15,038 bases of DNA from an uncultured Methanofollis sp. GTDB lineage: Archaea; Halobacteriota; Methanomicrobia; Methanomicrobiales; Methanofollaceae. The notes under the pieces were generated by a model. That model saw only the letters and a program-made list of their open reading frames with translations. It was not told the DNA's origin and did no database searches. The number at the start of each line of letters is the position of its first letter. The first letter of the stretch is position 1. Shown here in pieces: positions 7,814 to 14,949 of this stretch. Location: assembly GCF_937919355.1 (NCBI RefSeq), contig NZ_CALFSA010000019.1:1-15038 (forward strand). The letters run 5' to 3'. A program made the position numbers and the translations under genes.

Positions 7814-7888
7814 CGGGCCTGGGGGGATTCGAACCCCCGGCATCCGGGTTAGAAGCCCGGCGCTATGTCCTGGCTAAGCCACAGGCCC
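7814..7888 (-). tRNA. tRNA-Arg (UCU)
   Basis: The 75-nt minus-strand cloverleaf has acceptor stem GGGCCTG/CAGGCCC with discriminator G. The anticodon stem CCGGG/CCCGG has loop CTTCTAA (anticodon TCT, reading AGA/AGG), and the T arm is GGGGG-TTCGAAT-CCCCC. No CCA is encoded. A weak TATA-like CTTTCTTAACC on the minus strand (7916-7926) could be its own promoter. Otherwise it could be read through from the DUF473-like gene 52 nt upstream. Confidence 0.97.
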
Positions 7889-7940
7889 CCGTGACCACAA
7901 GAGTTTGCTTTCCGTGGTTAAGAAAGTTGTGAAGGAGGGA

Positions 7941-8339
7941 TCAGATGGCGCGGTAATGCGCCGCCTTTACAGCATCCACCACGACCGGGTGACAGATGGA
8001 CCCGATCTCCACTTCCTTCACCATGGAGTTGCCGCAGTATCCCACCTGGACGCGCGCGGAGAGGCGCTCGCGCTCCTCGTAGTAGACCGGGTGGATGTAG
8101 TCTATGATCCGCTTCATGTTGATGTTCACCGAGAGCACCCTGACGATGATCCCGACATCACCGGCCGAGAGGTCTTCGAGGTCGACGCTCGTGAGAAAGA
8201 GGTGGGTGTCGGGGCCGGGTTCGAGCGCTGCGACGGAAATGACGTTGTTCGTGCTCTGCAACTCTATGGTCCGCGGTTTCCCCTGTTTAATCTCTGATAT
8301 GACCCCTCCCGCTATCCCTGTCAATGCAGTCAGTCTCAT
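7941..8339 (-). CDS. DUF473-like conserved methanogen protein
   Basis: The 132-aa protein begins MRLTALTGIAGGVISEI and contains RTIELQSTNN, GDVGIIVRV and IHPVYYEERE. This matches my recollection of the DUF473 family, found mainly in methanogens and of unknown function. There is no signal peptide or membrane segment. It lies six bases behind the PAC2 gene on the same strand and is almost certainly co-transcribed with it, which hints at a shared process. The family name comes from memory and was not verified by a search. Confidence 0.8.
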   Translation of the reverse strand: MRLTALTGIAGGVISEIKQGKPRTIELQSTNNVISVAALEPGPDTHLFLTSVDLEDLSAGDVGIIVRVLSVNINMKRIIDYIHPVYYEERERLSARVQVGYCGNSMVKEVEIGSICHPVVVDAVKAAHYRAI

Positions 8340-8345
8340 TCCGCA

Positions 8346-9068
8346 TCACCCGTACATCGGAAGGTTCTCTTTTTTCTGGATCGTCTCGGTGCTCTGGACA
8401 TCTTCGGCGAGTTTGTGCATCGTCGCCTCGATCTCGGCCGCCTGTTCGAGGAGGGGGTCGACATCAATGTCCATGCCATACAGGGTGTTGAGCACCTTCA
8501 GGGTCGCCGCCGCCGAGCGGGGGTCGGGGGTGTTCACCGTCTCCCCGAGGAACCCGTAGCCCGGGATGTTCCTGATCTTGCACTCGGTCAGGATGCTCCC
8601 GGCGATCCCGGAGATGCTCCCCATCGGGAGGATGACAGTCTCGTCCTGTATCCTCGCCAGCATCTCCTCGTGGGTGGCGACGCCAAAGACTCTCTTCTCG
8701 GGTTCGTTGGTGACGATGCCCGCGATGGTGATCACCTCCTTCACGGGGAAGCGGGTGAGCCAGTCGATGATCCCGTTGGCCACCTCGTAGCAGATCATGG
8801 GATGGATCGGGATGTCGGCGACGATCGCCGCCGTCTCCGCCTTCTCGTAGATCCTGACCGGGACGTTGATGACGCCCTTCGCCATCATGGCGACGGGCGG
8901 GAAGTATTTGCTCGTGATGTTCCCGATCTGCTCGAACTCCATCTGCTCCACGAGGTACTGCAGGGCAATGCTCCCCACGAGGCCACTGCCCGGAAAGCCC
9001 ATGAGGACGAGAGGGTTCTTGCCGCTCAGGGGCTTTGAAGTGATTTTTATCTCCGGTTCGGCCGACAT
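8346..9068 (-). CDS. PAC2-family protein (proteasome assembly chaperone-like)
   Basis: The 240-aa protein shows the PAC2 family pattern: NPLVLMGFPGSGLVGSIALQ (18-37) near the N-terminus, VKEVITIAGI in the middle, and GSISGIAGSIL followed by GYGFLGETVN(T)PDP later. A predicted helical tail (about 200-230) ends the chain. In eukaryotes PAC2 relatives chaperone 20S proteasome assembly. The archaeal members are poorly defined, so the role is inferred. I chose ATG 9066-9068, which lies 29 nt from a TATA box and has no Shine-Dalgarno (leaderless). A GTG at 9083 would add five residues but would sit upstream of the expected transcript start. The DUF473-like gene follows after six bases. Confidence 0.88.
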   Translation of the reverse strand: MSAEPEIKITSKPLSGKNPLVLMGFPGSGLVGSIALQYLVEQMEFEQIGNITSKYFPPVAMMAKGVINVPVRIYEKAETAAIVADIPIHPMICYEVANGIIDWLTRFPVKEVITIAGIVTNEPEKRVFGVATHEEMLARIQDETVILPMGSISGIAGSILTECKIRNIPGYGFLGETVNTPDPRSAAATLKVLNTLYGMDIDVDPLLEQAAEIEATMHKLAEDVQSTETIQKKENLPMYG

Positions 9069-9103
9069 TATCTTAACATACACAGTCGACTACATAAAGT
9101 ACT
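9069..9103. promoter_or_regulatory. 35-bp divergent promoter region
   Basis: Only 35 bp separate the two start codons. The minus-strand TATA-like ACTTTATGTA (9092-9101) is about 29 nt from the PAC2 ATG. A plus-strand TATA-like TTATCTTAACATA (9068-9080) is about 29 nt from the ATG at 9104. Each promoter reaches to the other gene's start codon, so the two pre-initiation complexes should exclude each other. Confidence 0.5.
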
Positions 9104-9415
9104 ATGCAGGAATATCCGATTAAGCGGGGGTTCAAGCAGGGCTTTGAAGAGCGGATGATTGCCTCCCTCTCGGAGTGCTTCGGCGTGGAACCGTCGGAGG
9201 CGACCGGCCGGTACACCATCTCGTACGGCGCACTGAAGATGCTTTCCGTCTCCCTCGGCCCGAAGGGGAACACTCTCATCGTGGACACCGAGTCCGACCG
9301 TGACGCGGACGACGAGACGATCCTGGACACGAACCGCCGCTTCAGGAAGTACCTCGACGCCGTGACCGGGTACAATTCCAAGGAACGGGCGAAGAAGATG
9401 CAGAAGGCCAGCTAA
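9104..9415 (+). CDS. Small conserved methanogen protein (possibly DUF5611)
   Basis: The 103-aa, apparently cytosolic protein begins MQEYPIKRGFKQGFEERM, followed by GRYTISYGALKMLSVSLGPKGN and a C-terminal acidic to basic stretch (DTESDRDADDETILDTNRRF, then KERAKKMQKAS). It looks like a compact alpha/beta domain without a signal peptide. The layout recalls the family named DUF5611 in methanogens, which I give only tentatively. No Shine-Dalgarno precedes the ATG and the TATA spacing suggests a leaderless mRNA. It is transcribed away from the PAC2 gene, with which it shares a 35-bp promoter region. Confidence 0.8.
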   Translation: MQEYPIKRGFKQGFEERMIASLSECFGVEPSEATGRYTISYGALKMLSVSLGPKGNTLIVDTESDRDADDETILDTNRRFRKYLDAVTGYNSKERAKKMQKAS

Positions 9416-9423
9416 GAGAATAC

Positions 9424-9470
9424 TTTTTTCACTCTGTTTCTTTCAAAAAAAAGGGAGTGACTGATCACTC
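9424..9470. terminator. Convergent terminator region
   Basis: The plus-strand T6 (9424-9429) ends the small methanogen gene. For the opposite strand, a 6-bp hairpin GAGTGA/TCACTC (9455-9460 with 9465-9470) includes the stop codon of the membrane-anchored protein and is followed by T8 (9445-9452 on the minus strand). Confidence 0.65.
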
Positions 9471-10121
9471 TTTCCGGTTTTTACTGATGTAGAACCCGGC
9501 GATGCATGCAATGAGGAGGAGAGCGAGCGCTGCCGCCGTCACGATGACCGTGGTCAGGTCGGCGGGTGCTTCTCCGGCCGGTGTGACGACGGTGTCGACG
9601 GGTGCCGGTGTTCCGGCCGCCGTGGTGGCGGCGGGTGCGGGAGGCTGGGTCTCTGTCGGGGCTCTGGCATCAAGGGCCGGGGCTGTGGTGACGGAGACTG
9701 CCGGTGAGGAGGAACCTCCTCCTCCGCCGCCTCCACCGCTCCCTCCTCCTCCACCGCCGCCGTCCTTTGCCTGGAGGGTGAGGTCGTTGTGCTGTTTGCC
9801 GGGGTTGAAGGTGGCGGTCGTGGAGACGGCCTTCCCGTTCACGGTGAAGGTGATGGTCCTGCCGATGTCGCTCGCATAGCCGGTGACGGCGAGTTTCTGG
9901 TCGTACTGGTCAGGACCGCCGAAGGCGCCGTCCTCTGTCGTCGTCAGGGTGCCCCGCATCTCGCCGTCGATGAGGGCGGTGATGGTGGTGCCCGCAGGTG
10001 CGGATTTGCCGTCGATGGTGATCTGTCCGCTGTACTCGTCAGGGAATTCAGGTATCCCCTCCGCCGCTGTGGCCCCTGCCACGAGGGCGAGGAGGAGTAT
10101 GAGTGTGAGGTATGTCTTCAT
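9465..10121 (-). CDS. Membrane-anchored surface protein with Gly and Pro/Thr stalk
   Basis: The 218-aa precursor has a signal peptide (1-20, cleavage near ATAA/EG). An exported beta domain spans about 21-120, beginning IPEFPDEYSGQITIDGK and containing DGEMRGTLTT, GGPDQYDQKL and GRTITFTVNGK. This is a carboxypeptidase-regulatory-like beta-sandwich pattern. A nearly pure glycine linker (121-136) and a Pro/Ala/Thr-rich stalk (140-188) follow. A transmembrane helix (190-212) then ends in the short basic tail SKNRKE. It should display the beta domain outside the cell, tethered by its C-terminus. No PGF-CTERM or LPxTG motif is present. The start ATG has GAGG upstream. It is the last of three adjacent exported-protein genes, 17 nt behind the 1172-aa gene, with a T6 in the gap. 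Confidence 0.88.
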   Translation of the reverse strand: MKTYLTLILLLALVAGATAAEGIPEFPDEYSGQITIDGKSAPAGTTITALIDGEMRGTLTTTEDGAFGGPDQYDQKLAVTGYASDIGRTITFTVNGKAVSTTATFNPGKQHNDLTLQAKDGGGGGGGSGGGGGGGGSSSPAVSVTTAPALDARAPTETQPPAPAATTAAGTPAPVDTVVTPAGEAPADLTTVIVTAAALALLLIACIAGFYISKNRKE

Positions 10122-10138
10122 GGTCTGCCTCGAAAAAA

Positions 10139-13100
10139 TTAGGCGCTGATGGCCGCCAGCGTGCCGTCGGCACGCATGAACAGCCAGTAGCCCCGCCCCG
10201 GTTCCATCGGGAGGGTGTCGACATGGCTGCCGACAGCGCCGTTGATGGCCGAGCGTTCGTAGACCTGGTTTGCAGCGTCGAAGCCGATGAGGATGGCCCA
10301 GGTATCTTTCACTGATTCGAGTGCGTCTCTGGTCGGTTGGGGTTCGATGTCCGAGTAGCCGACGGCGTTCCAGCCTGCGGCAAGGCGCAGGGTCGGCGGG
10401 GTGGTGATGTCCTCGGTGCTGAAGGTGAGGGGGACGTTTGTGACCTGTTTTGCATAGACCCAGACGCCCTGGAGGGGCAGGATCTTGTCGTCCTTCCCGA
10501 GGGTCTTCCAGAGGCCGTTCCTGGTGTCGAAGGTGTAGATGGAGTGGCCGGCGCAGTCGACGTTCGCAAAGATCCCGGCGGTGTCGTTGCCGGGGGCGAG
10601 GGTCCGCGGGGTGGAGACGAAGTTCCAGCCTTTCTCCAGGGTGATGACCATGCCGCCGTCGCCTGCTGCAAGGCCGACGAGCCTGATGGCGTCGACGCTG
10701 CCGAGGCGCTTCTCCGCGGGCACATCGCTGCCGACGAGTTTGAGGGGCCAGTCGCCCTTGGCGAGGGGCCAGTCGTCGATCTCGTTTGCGAGGATGATCT
10801 TGTTGTTCTTCTTCACGGTGCTGCTGTTGAACTCGACACTCCTGTCGTCGGCGGTACCGGCGAGGCCGTCGGCACCGTAGTCGATCAGGACGACGGTGTA
10901 GCCGGCGTCGGCGAGGTCGTCGCGGAAGGGTGCGTGCTGGTCGGTGTCGTCGACCCAGCCGCAGAGGAGCCAGAGGGGCACGCCCGACCAGGTCTTCCCG
11001 CCGTCGGTCCAGGTGGCGCCGTGGCTGGCCTGGGTGCAGGTGACGGCCTGCTCAAAGTAGGAGCGGTCGATCTTCCGCGTGATGGCGCCGGAGAGTGAGA
11101 GGGACCAGTCCTCCCTGGGTTCGGGGACGATCTTGATGGTGGTGATCTTCTTGACAGACATGCCTGCCGCGGAGGGCCAGTCGGTCCAGTAGTGGTGGTA
11201 GTCCTTGCCGAAGCAGGTCCGCATGTCGTCGTTCCCGAAGACGCCGTCGGGGGTGAGGAAGAAGAGCTGCGGCCCGTCGCCCCATTCAGGGTACTCGCCC
11301 ATCTTGGCGTCCCACCAGGCGATCATGGCGGGGCCCTGCCTCTCGTTGGGGGCGAGGACTGCGGAGGAGGGGATTTTGCCGGGGAAGTTGTCCCTGCCGG
11401 CGAACTGGATCTCGCCGCCTTCGTAGACGCCGCCGACGAGGTCGCAGAGGTCGGCGAGGGCCGTGCCTTTGACGGTGTTGTTGACCTTGCCGAGGTTGAG
11501 GTCCTCTGCCGGGTTCCAGGGGTCGTTCTTGTCGAAGGAGGGGCCCTGGAACCTGAGCATGGTGCCGTTCTCACCGCCGAGGAGGGGGAGGTGGCGCTGC
11601 ATCCACCTGATGCTGACTGTCTTGTTCTCGGCGACGGTGACGCCGTCGGGGGCGTACTTGATGATCTCGATGGAGGTGAGGGTGGCCGGTGCGACGACGG
11701 TGACGTCGGCGGTGCCTTCGATCTCGCCGCACGCGGCGGTGAGGGTGACGGTGCCGGGTTTGACGGCCTCGAACCACCCTGTCTCGTTCACGGTGCCGAT
11801 GCTCTCGTCGCTCGTCGTCCACGTGAGGTCAAGGCCGGGGATGGTGGATGTGTCCCAGTTGAGGCCGGTGGCGTTGAACTGCCAGGTCTCGCCTGTCTCG
11901 GCCTCGAAGGTCCCGGGTTTGACGGTGATGCCGGTGAGGACAGGGGCGGGTTTCGCGATCGCGCCGTCCTGCCAGACGCCCATCATCGGGTAGTCGTCAT
12001 GGTAGTCGCCGGTGACGCTGTCTATGCCGAGGAGCATGGGTTCGTCGCCGATGCCGTCCCCGTCCGCGTCGGTGCCGGTGTAGCCGCCGTAGTAGTTGCC
12101 GACATAGCCGGTGTGCTCGGCGTCGTTGTAGGTGTAGGTGACCATCTCAGGCGAGTGGTAGGTGTTGGGGTTGAGGCACTCGACGGTGCCGAAGAAGGCG
12201 TTGGCCCAGATGACGTTGTCGGTGGGGTTGTCCTTGACGCAGAGTTCGTCGTCTGCGTTGTTCCAGCAGGTGTTGTTGAAGACGGTGTTGCCGGTGACGT
12301 CGTCCCTGAGGCTGATGCCCCGGCGGGTGTTGTCGTGGCAGGTGTTTGCCTCGATGAGGTTGCCGGTGGCGTCGCCGCCGAGGTGGATGCCGTTGTAGCA
12401 GGCCCCGCCGCAGTCGTTGCCGATGATGCGGCAGTCGTCGTAGCCGACGCTCTCGATGCCGGCGACGTGTTCGTTGGTCGGCCCGCGGACGGAGAAGCCT
12501 TCGACGGTGATGCCGTCGGCCTTGAGATCGAAGACCGGTTTCTCGGGCACTTTGGCGGTCACGGTGACGGCCTTCGTCCCGTTCTCGGTCCTGATGGTCA
12601 GGCCCTTGTCGACGAGCACGTTCTCGGTGTAGGCGCCGTCGCGGACGACGATGGTGTCGACGCACTGTGCGGCGTCCACGGCCTCCTGGATGGTGGTGTA
12701 GACGCCGTCCCCGCCGTCGTCGTCGACGTACAGGGTCTGCGGGACGAGGACTTCATACTCCCCGCCCGCCGCGGTCAACGGTGCGTGATCGGTGCCGAGG
12801 CCGTCGGGGAGGTCGTAGGGCGTGTCGATGACGCCGTCGTTGTTGGTGTCGTCGCCGGTGTAGTCAGACCAGGAGTTGCCGAGGTAGCCGGTGTGGGTGG
12901 TGTCTTTGTAGGCGTAGGTGAGGGGGGTGGTGGAGTTCCATGAAACTTTAAACGGAGTGTTCCATTCAAACTCCCACGTACAGGTGACTTTATTGTCAGT
13001 CAGAGTATTGGAATAGATTTCAAATCCGTTTCCGGGATCGTAGAAACCGATCACCTTTCCGTTTGAAGAGAAAGTGTTCCCTGCGATGGTGCAGTTGTTG

Positions 13101-13657
13101 GAATGATATGGCAGTAATCCTGCAGTGTTGTTAATGAAATGGTTGTTCAGGATCTTTGTCCCGTCCACCTCTTCCATATATAATACACTGTATGTTGTTG
13201 TGGCGTCCTTGATCGTGTTGTTTTCAAATGTAAGATTACTGGATTTGATCCGAATTCCCATGTCACTTTTAAAAAGGCCATCAAATACACAATCCCTGAC
13301 AATGCAGTCTGGGTTAAATACCGCTAAGCCCTCAGAGGATTTGAGGACAGTAAGTCCTTCGAGTAGTATCCCATTGCCCCTGAGTTCTATACCCACATCT
13401 GCTCCTTTAAAATCAACAGTGACAAGATCCGCTCCTTCGCCTGTGATGGTGAGGTGCGACTTTTCTACTTCAAACCAGGGATAGATCCCCGCTCTAACGA
13501 AGATCGTGTCGCCCTCTGCGGCGGCGTCGATGGCATCCTTGATAGTGGTGTAGACTCCCTCGCCACCGTCGTCGTCGACGTAGAGGGTCGCCGCCGTCGC
13601 TGGGGCGATGAGGAGAGCAAGCAGAATAAGGCAGAAAATTCCAATCGATTTTTTCAT
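10139..13657 (-). CDS. Large secreted mosaic protein: two beta-helix modules, Big2, molybdopterin-oxidoreductase-like and GWN domains
   Basis: I chose the ATG at 13655-13657 (MKKSIGIF): GGTGAT lies five bases upstream, whereas the in-frame ATG at 13669 has no ribosome site. Of the 1172 residues, about 1-23 are a signal peptide. Two NosD/PbH1-type modules begin at about 24 and 308, each with TLYVDDDGGxGVYTTI. Each closes with a HTGYxGN motif and a D-rich loop (DDTNNDGVID, DADGDGIGD) that could bind calcium. A Big2 domain lies at about 575-657 and a domain shared with the next upstream gene at about 661-845. A sulfite-oxidase-like fold at about 868-997 contains KTWSGVPLWLL and DWPLKLVG. A duplicated GWN domain at 1002-1172 closes the chain. 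There is no membrane anchor. The role is unknown. An adhesive or structural surface protein is my inference, and the oxidoreductase-like domain need not bind a cofactor. Confidence 0.88.
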   Translation of the reverse strand: MKKSIGIFCLILLALLIAPATAATLYVDDDGGEGVYTTIKDAIDAAAEGDTIFVRAGIYPWFEVEKSHLTITGEGADLVTVDFKGADVGIELRGNGILLEGLTVLKSSEGLAVFNPDCIVRDCVFDGLFKSDMGIRIKSSNLTFENNTIKDATTTYSVLYMEEVDGTKILNNHFINNTAGLLPYHSNNCTIAGNTFSSNGKVIGFYDPGNGFEIYSNTLTDNKVTCTWEFEWNTPFKVSWNSTTPLTYAYKDTTHTGYLGNSWSDYTGDDTNNDGVIDTPYDLPDGLGTDHAPLTAAGGEYEVLVPQTLYVDDDGGDGVYTTIQEAVDAAQCVDTIVVRDGAYTENVLVDKGLTIRTENGTKAVTVTAKVPEKPVFDLKADGITVEGFSVRGPTNEHVAGIESVGYDDCRIIGNDCGGACYNGIHLGGDATGNLIEANTCHDNTRRGISLRDDVTGNTVFNNTCWNNADDELCVKDNPTDNVIWANAFFGTVECLNPNTYHSPEMVTYTYNDAEHTGYVGNYYGGYTGTDADGDGIGDEPMLLGIDSVTGDYHDDYPMMGVWQDGAIAKPAPVLTGITVKPGTFEAETGETWQFNATGLNWDTSTIPGLDLTWTTSDESIGTVNETGWFEAVKPGTVTLTAACGEIEGTADVTVVAPATLTSIEIIKYAPDGVTVAENKTVSIRWMQRHLPLLGGENGTMLRFQGPSFDKNDPWNPAEDLNLGKVNNTVKGTALADLCDLVGGVYEGGEIQFAGRDNFPGKIPSSAVLAPNERQGPAMIAWWDAKMGEYPEWGDGPQLFFLTPDGVFGNDDMRTCFGKDYHHYWTDWPSAAGMSVKKITTIKIVPEPREDWSLSLSGAITRKIDRSYFEQAVTCTQASHGATWTDGGKTWSGVPLWLLCGWVDDTDQHAPFRDDLADAGYTVVLIDYGADGLAGTADDRSVEFNSSTVKKNNKIILANEIDDWPLAKGDWPLKLVGSDVPAEKRLGSVDAIRLVGLAAGDGGMVITLEKGWNFVSTPRTLAPGNDTAGIFANVDCAGHSIYTFDTRNGLWKTLGKDDKILPLQGVWVYAKQVTNVPLTFSTEDITTPPTLRLAAGWNAVGYSDIEPQPTRDALESVKDTWAILIGFDAANQVYERSAINGAVGSHVDTLPMEPGRGYWLFMRADGTLAAISA
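12691..12736 (-). repeat. Direct repeat encoding the start of each beta-helix module
   Basis: This 46-bp stretch matches 13544-13588 with few differences. Both encode TLYVDDDGGxGVYTTI at the entry of a beta-helix module, about 850 bp apart, which marks an internal duplication of the gene. Confidence 0.8.
12943..13490 (-). other. AT-richer cassette inside the large surface-protein gene
   Basis: By hand count, sampled 60-bp lines in this block are 37-47% G+C (for example 22/60 at 13261 and 24/60 at 13201), against 44/60 (73%) at 12361 in the same gene. The frame stays open. The block covers residues about 57-238, the core of the first beta helix. The entry and exit motifs on either side are G+C-rich and resemble the second module. 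Confidence 0.75.
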
Positions 13658-13678
13658 GAAAATCACCATAAGGAAAAG

Positions 13679-13685
13679 AAAAAAA
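13679..13685 (-). terminator. T-run between the first two surface-protein genes
   Basis: A minus-strand T7 lies in the 35-bp gap after the 398-aa gene. It may end part of the transcription, lowering expression of the two genes behind it. Confidence 0.4.
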
Positions 13686-13692
13686 GGGTTGG

Positions 13693-14889
13693 TTAGTGGT
13701 GATGGGTCACCACGAGCTTTACGTAGTCGGTCGCAAGGTGGGAGGCCTTTGCTGGAAGGGCCACATGCGCCGCGTTCTGCTTCACGAGCACCGTGACATT
13801 CCCGTTGACGACATAGTCACCGATGTTTGAGGTGATGTTGCCGGAGATGGACTCGTAGCCGGTGCCGTTCTTCCAGATGTAGGTGGTGGCGCCCTGGTCT
13901 GCGCCGGAGTTGTCGTGGCTGCTGGTGCCGTTCCAGGTGACGGCGAGTTTCTCGATGTTGGCTGCGTCCTCGGTGACGTTGAAGACGAAGCGCTGGGCGG
14001 CGTACTCGCCGGTAGCCTTGCTGTCGGTCTGCTCATAGACGCTGTCATCGGCAGCGATCTTTGAGGTGTCGACGGTGGTGTCGCTCGGGTCGTTCAGGCC
14101 CGGGGAAGCGCCGACGCCGCCCTCGTACGCATACTCGACGGTGTCGCCGCCGGTGGCGAAGTCATAGCGGTGCGGGGGGTAGATGTTGATCGTGTCGACG
14201 GTCTGGACGGAGAGGCCCTTTGCCGAGGGTCCGACGAAGTCGGATTTTTTGTCCTTTGAAAACTGCCAGTACCAGGGAGCGAAGCAGTTCTTCATGTCCT
14301 GGTTGCTGAAGGTCAGGTCGTTTTCAGAGTAGAAGAAGAGGCGCATGCCCTTGGTCCAGCCCGGGACGAAGCCGTACTCGGAGTCCCACCAGCAGAGGAC
14401 CATCTCGCCCTGGCCTGCGATGGGTTCGTAGACATTGGTCTTGTTGAAGTACCGGGTCGCCTTCGGGTACGTCGAGTCGGCGATCATGATCTCCGAGCCG
14501 TCGGGCATCCCGCCGACCTGCAGGACGATGTCCTCGACCAGGGTGCCGTTGTGGGCGCCGTAGTTCCCGAGGTTCACGCTCTCGGTGGCGTCCCATCCGT
14601 CCTGGAAGTCTGCCTGGTTAAGGCCGGAGTTCGCCCAGTCCGTGGGGGTGACCAGGCCCTGCATGGAGATGTTGCTGGAGATCGGGTACTGGGCCATGCC
14701 CATGAGAGTGGGGGTGGTGTTCAGGGTCGTCGAGTCGTCGACGACGGCATAGTTGTTGTCGCAGTACCTGGTCACGGTGACGCTTTGCGTTGCCGCCGTC
14801 GCCGGCATGACCAGCACCGCGAGGGCGATGCACAGGCAGAGAACTGCCATTGGTGTTTTTATTCGTGTAATCATACTTTCCGAGGTCAT
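13693..14889 (-). CDS. Secreted protein sharing a domain with the 1172-aa neighbour
   Basis: The ATG at 14887-14889 is preceded by GGAAGGA. A longer in-frame start at 14967 lies upstream of the TATA box (14938-14949) and is rejected. The 398-aa precursor has a signal peptide (1-33, ending MPATAA). A domain at about 36-238 is followed by a second beta-rich domain (about 245-396) with RFVFNVTEDAANIEKLAVTW and TTYIWKNGTGYESISGNI, which looks like a jelly-roll or Ig-like sandwich. The first domain carries VNLG, GQGEMVLCWWDSEYG, MRLFFYSEND, CFAPWYW and SAKGLSVQTVDTINIYP, all with counterparts in the neighbour protein. The chain ends VVTHHH without an anchor. Several N-glycosylation sequons are present. 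The function is unknown. It is the promoter-proximal gene of the surface-protein cluster. Confidence 0.87.
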   Translation of the reverse strand: MTSESMITRIKTPMAVLCLCIALAVLVMPATAATQSVTVTRYCDNNYAVVDDSTTLNTTPTLMGMAQYPISSNISMQGLVTPTDWANSGLNQADFQDGWDATESVNLGNYGAHNGTLVEDIVLQVGGMPDGSEIMIADSTYPKATRYFNKTNVYEPIAGQGEMVLCWWDSEYGFVPGWTKGMRLFFYSENDLTFSNQDMKNCFAPWYWQFSKDKKSDFVGPSAKGLSVQTVDTINIYPPHRYDFATGGDTVEYAYEGGVGASPGLNDPSDTTVDTSKIAADDSVYEQTDSKATGEYAAQRFVFNVTEDAANIEKLAVTWNGTSSHDNSGADQGATTYIWKNGTGYESISGNITSNIGDYVVNGNVTVLVKQNAAHVALPAKASHLATDYVKLVVTHHH

Positions 14890-14937
14890 TATTTTTCCTT
14901 CCGTCGTAGTAACGACAATGAATACTCGATCAGGGGC

Positions 14938-14949
14938 ACTATAAATCTC
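14938..14949 (-). promoter_or_regulatory. TATA box of the surface-protein cluster
   Basis: The minus strand reads AGATTTATAGTG, about 50 nt upstream of the start codon at 14889. A transcript start near 14915 would leave a leader of about 25 nt containing the GGAAGGA ribosome site. The remaining bases to the window edge show no gene. Confidence 0.6.

Noticed and set aside
11192..12943. Open frame of 583 codons on the plus strand
   Set aside because: It is antisense to the large surface protein and its composition (Val, Gly, Asp, Ala) reflects the complementary strand. It ends near where the AT-rich block begins, as expected for a shadow.
9465..14889. PGF-CTERM or LPxTG sorting signals in the surface proteins
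   Set aside because: No such motif is visible. Only the 218-aa protein has a C-terminal transmembrane helix.
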